Source of the DNA: Calothrix sp. NIES-4105 | GTDB lineage: Bacteria > Cyanobacteriota > Cyanobacteriia > Cyanobacteriales > Nostocaceae | NCBI RefSeq assembly: GCF_002368415.1 | Contig: NZ_AP018290.1 | Span: 6,399,614-6,463,613, forward strand | DNA: 64,000 nt | Direction: 5' to 3' | Part shown: positions 59,904 through 64,000 of the stretch, in pieces | Numbering within the stretch: position 1 is the stretch's first letter | How the letters are laid out: every line of letters begins with the position of its first letter | Program-made: the position numbers and the translations under genes | The notes under the pieces: model-generated | Databases searched by the model: none | Told to the model about the DNA's origin: nothing | Seen by the model: only the letters and a program-made list of their open reading frames with translations

Positions 59904-60443
59904 ATGTCAAAATCATCAAAATTGGTCTTGAAGTTAAATTGGCAGTTATCAATTTTATGGGCACTTGCTACTGGTTTCACATTGATGTTTGTACCTTTGA
60001 CAAATAGCTATGCATTTATCGCACTCCCTTTCATTCAGTGGGTACTGCTAAAAATCTATATAGGAGAGCCTGGACTATGGATTTTAGCAACGTTTTTTGG
60101 AGGAATCGCAGCATTCGCTAGTTTAATTGCCTGCTTATTTATTTTTCCTTCAGGATATTTTGTAGGAGCAGTTGCAGGTGCCGTATTAGGTTTTGCACAG
60201 TCATTAGTACTCAGGCGCCACATCCATAAAGCTAGCTGGTGGATTCTTTCAAGTTCCTTAGCTTTGGCTTTTGGAGCAGGATGGGTTATAGATATTGATT
60301 TTCCAACATATTTTAAATTTGGCGGTTCTAAACCAAGCCAACAAGCGTTAATAATTATGTACTTAGCCAGTGGGCTTATTGGTGGCGCCATTAAAGGCGG
60401 AACGCTTGGGTGGCTAATTAAAAATCATAAGAAGGATAATTGA
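59904..60443 (+). CDS. integral membrane hypothetical protein
   Basis: A 179-residue protein with about five membrane helices (roughly 15-32, 35-50, 55-80, 84-100, 110-130 and 150-172 with glycine-rich ends). LRRHIHKASWWILSSSLALA is a typical cytoplasmic-loop-to-helix stretch in an unnamed cyanobacterial family. No catalytic residues are evident. It precedes the methyltransferase cluster by about 70 bases and could be co-transcribed. Confidence 0.7.
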   Translation: MSKSSKLVLKLNWQLSILWALATGFTLMFVPLTNSYAFIALPFIQWVLLKIYIGEPGLWILATFFGGIAAFASLIACLFIFPSGYFVGAVAGAVLGFAQSLVLRRHIHKASWWILSSSLALAFGAGWVIDIDFPTYFKFGGSKPSQQALIIMYLASGLIGGAIKGGTLGWLIKNHKKDN

Positions 60444-60515
60444 AGCAACAGTTCTAAATCTTGATGATATTCGCCCAAAAAGCACAAATAAATAGAGAAA
60501 GTTAGAAGCATATTT

Positions 60516-61346
60516 ATGTTACAAGCATTACATGCAGAAGAATACAAACAGCAATTACTTGCTGACTTCAATTGCCGTACTAATTATGACAGCGGCAGAT
60601 TTTACATACCAATTGCCAAGCGATTAATAGAAATAGCTAACCCGCAACGCGCGCACCAAATATTAGATATTGCCACAGGTACAGGTATAGTCGCATTAGC
60701 AGCAGCAGAAAAAGTAGGTGCCCAATCCAAAATAATTGGTATAGATATTTCTGCGGGAATGTTAAGTAACGCTAAACAAAAACTAGTAGCCTCTGGTTTA
60801 CAAAATGTAGAATTTATCGAAGCTGATGCCGAATTAATAGACTTTGGGCAAGACAGTTTTGATGTAATATTATGTTCTCTAGCAATTTGTTATCTAACTG
60901 ATATTCCTGCGGCTTTACATAAATGGCATAGTTTTCTCAAGCCAGGTGGAAAACTAGTATTTAACGCTTGGACAGAAAATGCATTTACAACCTCTGTTTT
61001 ATTTCGAGAAGTCACAGCTAGATATGGTATAAATGTACCCAACCCAAATGCACCACTAGGTACACCTCAAAAATGCCAGCAATTATTAAAATCAGCAGGT
61101 TTTCAGAATATTACAATCCAAAAGGAGCAGTTTGGCTGGTATTTTACCCCTGACCTAGATAACGCACTACAAATGTGGGAAGTTAACGCTAAAAATGTGT
61201 TTGGCTATCAAGTCCAACAACTGGCGCCCGAAAAACTCCAAGAATGTTTTGCAGAATACATAAAAGAAGTCCAAGCATTACCAGTCACTGAACAAGGCGC
61301 CTGGTGTGATGCATCAATATTTTTTGTAACAGCCGCAAAAATATAA
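60516..61346 (+). CDS. SAM methyltransferase, copy 1
   Basis: A 276-residue class I methyltransferase. ILDIATGTGIVALAAAEKVG is motif I, followed by IIGIDISAGMLSNAKQKL, the acidic EADAELIDFGQDSFDVILCS and a LKPGGKLVFNAW segment. It is the first of three tandem paralogues that share layout and many words. The N-terminal EEYKQQLLADFNCRTNYDSG has the subgroup pattern (FNxRTxYD) repeated in each copy. UbiE/MenG-like methylation of a small hydrophobic substrate is possible. Confidence 0.9.
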   Translation: MLQALHAEEYKQQLLADFNCRTNYDSGRFYIPIAKRLIEIANPQRAHQILDIATGTGIVALAAAEKVGAQSKIIGIDISAGMLSNAKQKLVASGLQNVEFIEADAELIDFGQDSFDVILCSLAICYLTDIPAALHKWHSFLKPGGKLVFNAWTENAFTTSVLFREVTARYGINVPNPNAPLGTPQKCQQLLKSAGFQNITIQKEQFGWYFTPDLDNALQMWEVNAKNVFGYQVQQLAPEKLQECFAEYIKEVQALPVTEQGAWCDASIFFVTAAKI

Positions 61347-61355
61347 TAATCAAAT

Positions 61356-61383
61356 GTAGAGACGCGATTAATCGCGTCTCTAC
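61356..61383. repeat. 28 bp dispersed palindrome (GTAGAGACG family)
   Basis: GTAGAGACGCGATT and AATCGCGTCTCTAC form a perfect palindrome between the first two methyltransferase genes. Confidence 0.9.
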
Positions 61384-61411
61384 AATGTTAATAATATAAT
61401 AGTACCAGGTT

Positions 61412-62224
61412 ATGGAAAGTAACGAATACGAGCATCTATACAAGCAAGAAGTCATTAACTTTTTTAACAGTCGAACAAGTTATGATAATGATTACACTAT
61501 GCGCCGCGCGCTCCCTCTTCTCGAACAGATAGAATTACAAAAACAACATGTAGTATTAGATGTAGCAACTGGTACAGGTATTATAGGTATTGCTGTCGCA
61601 CAAATCGTGGGCGATAAAGGGAAAGTTATTGGAGTTGATTTTTCTTCAGGAATGCTTGCTCAAGCACGGCAGAAAATTGAGGATTTAGATTTAAAAAATA
61701 TTCAATTAATCGAAGCAGATGCAGAATATATAGAATTTTCAAAAGAAACTTTTGATGTCATCCTTTGCTCGACAGCTATTGTATACTTTCGTGATATTCC
61801 TTACGCTTTACGCAAGTGGTATTCTTGGCTCAAGAAAGGTGGATGTATCGGTTTTTCTTGCTGCTCAGAAGAATCTTGTGAGGCGCCGCTAATAAGTTCG
61901 GTATGTGCGAAATATGGTATTTTTGTTTCTAATATTAACGAGCTAACAGGAACTCCTGAAAAATGCCGTGAAATTTTAGATGAAGCGGGTTTTGTCGATA
62001 TTCAAATTCAGTCTCAACAATTTGGATTTTACAAAACTTTGGAACAAGCACAACAATGGAATGGACAAGTATTTCATCCCAAAGAAAATCCTTTGCTGCA
62101 AGTTCCACTAGAGGAATTAGAGAAACTCAAAACTCAATATAAAAGAGAAATTCAAAACAAAGCGACAGAACAAGGTGTGTGGTACGAAAATTTAACTTAT
62201 TTTATTACTGCTAGAAAAGTGTGA
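61412..62224 (+). CDS. SAM methyltransferase, copy 2
   Basis: A 270-residue paralogue of the preceding gene. LDVATGTGIIGIAVAQIVGD is motif I, IGVDFSSGMLAQARQKIEDL and EADAEYIEFSKETFDVILCS follow. The N-terminal NFFNSRTSYDNDYT matches the FNxRTxYD pattern. It is separated from copy 1 by a dispersed palindrome and from copy 3 by seven bases, so copies 2 and 3 are one operon. Confidence 0.9.
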   Translation: MESNEYEHLYKQEVINFFNSRTSYDNDYTMRRALPLLEQIELQKQHVVLDVATGTGIIGIAVAQIVGDKGKVIGVDFSSGMLAQARQKIEDLDLKNIQLIEADAEYIEFSKETFDVILCSTAIVYFRDIPYALRKWYSWLKKGGCIGFSCCSEESCEAPLISSVCAKYGIFVSNINELTGTPEKCREILDEAGFVDIQIQSQQFGFYKTLEQAQQWNGQVFHPKENPLLQVPLEELEKLKTQYKREIQNKATEQGVWYENLTYFITARKV

Positions 62225-62231
62225 TCGAAAT

Positions 62232-63062
62232 ATGTCAGATAATTTACATAATCAACCTGTACTTAACGAATACAAACAGCAAGTTGCTGATTACTTCAAC
62301 TCTCGAACTAATTATGATGATAGCAATTTAGCACAAAAGCGTGCGCGTCATTTTGTCGAAGCAGTTCCAATCCAAAAAGGACAGACAATATTAGATGTTG
62401 CTGTTGGTACTGGTTTAGTTGCAATTTCCGTAGCAGAGTTAGTTGGTAATGATGGTAAAGTTATTGGTATTGATATTGCCAACAATTTACTTAATATAGC
62501 GCGCGGTAAGATAGAAGAATTAGGAATCAAGAATATTGAACTTATCGAAGCAGATGCAGATGATATAGATTTCAGTGAAAACAGCTTTGATGCAATTTTA
62601 TGTTGTTCTGCCATCATGTGTTTTCGGGATATCCATAATGTACTACGCAATTGGTATCGCTTTGTAAAACCAGGTGGACTAGTCGCTTTTAATTCATACC
62701 ACGAACAATCTTTAATGGCGCCTACAATTTTTGCCGCTTGTGCAAAATATGGTATTTCACTACCCAATATTCATGCACCACTTGGGACTGTACAAAAATG
62801 CGAAAATATGCTTAAAGAAGCTGGTTTTCAAAATATTGATGTCAAAACTGAGCAATTTGGAAAATGTCTTACCCTTAACGACGCGCGTAATACTTGGAAC
62901 GGTAAAACTTGGCTTTATCCAGATAACCCGTTGTTAAAATTACCTACATCCACAATTGAGCAAATAAAAGCTGAATATGATACACAAATTGAAGCATTAG
63001 CTACTGAAAAAGGTGTTTGGTGGGATATCACTACTTTTTTAGCTATTGGTCATAAAGCTTAG
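62232..63062 (+). CDS. SAM methyltransferase, copy 3
   Basis: A 276-residue paralogue. LDVAVGTGLVAISVAELVGN is motif I, IGIDIANNLLNIARGKIEEL and EADADDIDFSENSFDAILCC follow, and the start QVADYFNSRTNYDDSN has the shared pattern. The C-terminal NARNTWNGKTWLYPDNPLLK resembles copy 2 (GQVFHPKENPLLQ) more than copy 1, so 2 and 3 are the closer pair. Divergence between the copies is considerable, suggesting different substrates. Confidence 0.9.
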   Translation: MSDNLHNQPVLNEYKQQVADYFNSRTNYDDSNLAQKRARHFVEAVPIQKGQTILDVAVGTGLVAISVAELVGNDGKVIGIDIANNLLNIARGKIEELGIKNIELIEADADDIDFSENSFDAILCCSAIMCFRDIHNVLRNWYRFVKPGGLVAFNSYHEQSLMAPTIFAACAKYGISLPNIHAPLGTVQKCENMLKEAGFQNIDVKTEQFGKCLTLNDARNTWNGKTWLYPDNPLLKLPTSTIEQIKAEYDTQIEALATEKGVWWDITTFLAIGHKA

Positions 63063-63105
63063 TTGTTACTATAAAATCATAGTATATATACTTATTGTTA
63101 GCTTT

Positions 63106-63600
63106 ATGAAACCGCAACGCATTGAACCTCAACCTGGACAAGAGTCAGTATGGGACTACCCACGTCCACCACGTTTAGAAGATGTCAGCAAGCATATTCA
63201 GATTATTTTTAACGGTGAAACAATCGCTGATACTCACAATGCAAAACGAGTCTTAGAAACTAGTCATCCGCCAGTTTACTATATTCCACCTGCGGACATT
63301 AAAATGGAGTACCTGATCAAAATGCCCCAATCTAGTTTCTGCGAGTGGAAGGGACCTGCCGGATATTACACACTCCGTGTTGGTGATAAAGAACTGCAAA
63401 ACGTTGCCTGGTTCTATCCTAACCCCACACCTAATTTTGCATCAATCAAAGATTATGTCGCTTTTTATGCACACCCAATGGATGCATGTTATGTAGATGG
63501 CGAAAAAGTGGCGCCGCAACCAGGAAATTTCTACGGTGGTTGGATAACCAAAGATATTGTTGGACCATTCAAAGGTATTCCCGGTAGTTGGGGATGGTAG
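63106..63600 (+). CDS. DUF427 domain protein
   Basis: A 164-residue DUF427 protein with ESVWDYPRPPRLEDVSKHIQ, VYYIPPADIKMEYL, CEWKGPAGYYTLRVG, AWFYPNPTPNF and AFYAHPMDACYVDG, the hallmark blocks of the family. The ATG at 63106 gives the usual start. The biochemical function of DUF427 is not known. It follows the methyltransferases by about 43 bases and may be in their transcript. Confidence 0.9.
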   Translation: MKPQRIEPQPGQESVWDYPRPPRLEDVSKHIQIIFNGETIADTHNAKRVLETSHPPVYYIPPADIKMEYLIKMPQSSFCEWKGPAGYYTLRVGDKELQNVAWFYPNPTPNFASIKDYVAFYAHPMDACYVDGEKVAPQPGNFYGGWITKDIVGPFKGIPGSWGW

Positions 63601-63617
63601 GGGCACATTAACTAGTT

Positions 63618-63642
63618 GTAGGGTGGGCAGTGCCCACCTTAC
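63618..63642. repeat. GTGGGCA-TGCCCAC dispersed palindrome
   Basis: GTAGGGTGGGCAGTGCCCAC plus CTTAC, nearly perfect; same family as 59500-59524. Confidence 0.85.
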
Positions 63643-63710
63643 AAAGCGTGGAGTTAAAGTCCAATCATTTAAAATTGAGATTGAATACTTATTAAGCTGA
63701 AATTTTGTTT

Positions 63711-64000
63711 ATGCTATCTGTCAGCACAGAACACATTGAGATTACACCTGGAGTTCGTGGAGGAAAACCACGTATTACAGGAACCAGGATTGCAGTCGAA
63801 GATATAGTGGTGATGCATTTAAAAATGGGGCTTTCATTACCAGAGATTGCCGCAAAATATGATTTATCGATGGCTTGCGTTCATGCAGCAATGGCATATT
63901 ATTTTGACCATCAAGAAACTATTGACTCAACTTTGGCTGACGATGAAGCATTTGTAGAAGCTTTCAAACGTAATCACCCTTCTCGTTTACAAGAGAAATT
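63711..64000 (+). CDS. DUF433 family protein, cut by window end
   Basis: The ATG at 63711 opens a frame that runs off the window (at least 96 residues). It contains IEITPGVRGGKPRITGTRIA and MGLSLPEIAAKYDLSMACVH, a DUF433 antitoxin-like fold, slightly longer than the copy at 55037. A DUF5615 toxin may follow outside the window. Confidence 0.85.
   Translation, partial: MLSVSTEHIEITPGVRGGKPRITGTRIAVEDIVVMHLKMGLSLPEIAAKYDLSMACVHAAMAYYFDHQETIDSTLADDEAFVEAFKRNHPSRLQEK

Noticed and set aside
62348-62767. Antisense frame within the third methyltransferase gene
   Set aside because: The forward frame has full methyltransferase motifs; the antisense frame is a shadow.
1-64000. rRNA and tRNA genes
   Set aside because: No ribosomal RNA stretches or cloverleaf-type sequences with the GTTCGA-like T loop were recognised, though a tRNA search program would be needed to exclude them.

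Overview
The window looks like chromosomal DNA of a filamentous, probably heterocyst-forming (Nostocales-type) cyanobacterium. The signs are AT-rich DNA, a CYP110-like P450 pair, a DevBCA-type exporter, CrtO carotenoid ketolase, XisH/XisI proteins, Uma2 and cyanobacterial RRM proteins, and many short dispersed palindromes. The palindrome GGCGCC is hugely over-represented (nine copies in bases 1-5000 and nine in 5001-10000, counted by eye), while the usual cyanobacterial HIP1 octamer GCGATCGC was not seen at all. No rRNA, tRNA or CRISPR array was recognised.

Layout. 0-11.5 kb holds small hypotheticals, an ABC-F ATPase, an AraC regulator with a DJ-1/PfpI protein, a MntA antitoxin with a dead HepT toxin, a radical SAM plus small-molecule kinase operon, TetR, a DsbA-like protein, and a MocR regulator facing a GNAT acetyltransferase across an 8 x 15 bp tandem array. 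11.5-14.5 kb is a flavin-binding gene split by an IS605-type element (tnpB, tnpA) whose empty site can be rebuilt exactly. 14.5-15.7 kb is a NarL-type regulator with a dead histidine kinase. 16-22.5 kb is a candidate metabolite cluster (P450, glycosyltransferase, condensation-type acyltransferase, Coq4-like, FAD monooxygenase, broken oxidoreductase). 25.7-30 kb is a DevBCA exporter plus a GDSL esterase, and 32-33.5 kb a second P450 that shares an 18 bp palindrome with the first P450 promoter.

33.5-42 kb is rich in nuclease-fold genes: an AAA/PD-(D/E)XK gene split by a degenerate TnpB-like element, two LysM hydrolase-type proteins without signal peptides, XisH/XisI, and two restriction-like proteins. 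42-48.5 kb carries crtO, NUDIX, a MazF-type module, an ABA4-like membrane protein, and a nucleoside hydrolase/ribokinase pair. At 48.9 kb a Cas2 domain is fused to a leucine-rich-repeat domain. At 52.2-55 kb rtcB carries an intein and is followed by a free-standing Vsr-like homing endonuclease whose C-terminus copies the RtcB C-terminus. 55-64 kb holds macro, LysR, Uma2, PPK2, three tandem methyltransferases, DUF427 and DUF433 genes.

The region is decaying. At least ten genes are broken by nonsense mutations, frameshifts, internal deletions or insertions, and toxins are lost more often than their antitoxins. The most unusual items are the Cas2-LRR fusion, the RtcB intein with its neighbouring tail-capturing endonuclease, and the P450-glycosyl/acyltransferase cluster with its shared palindrome.
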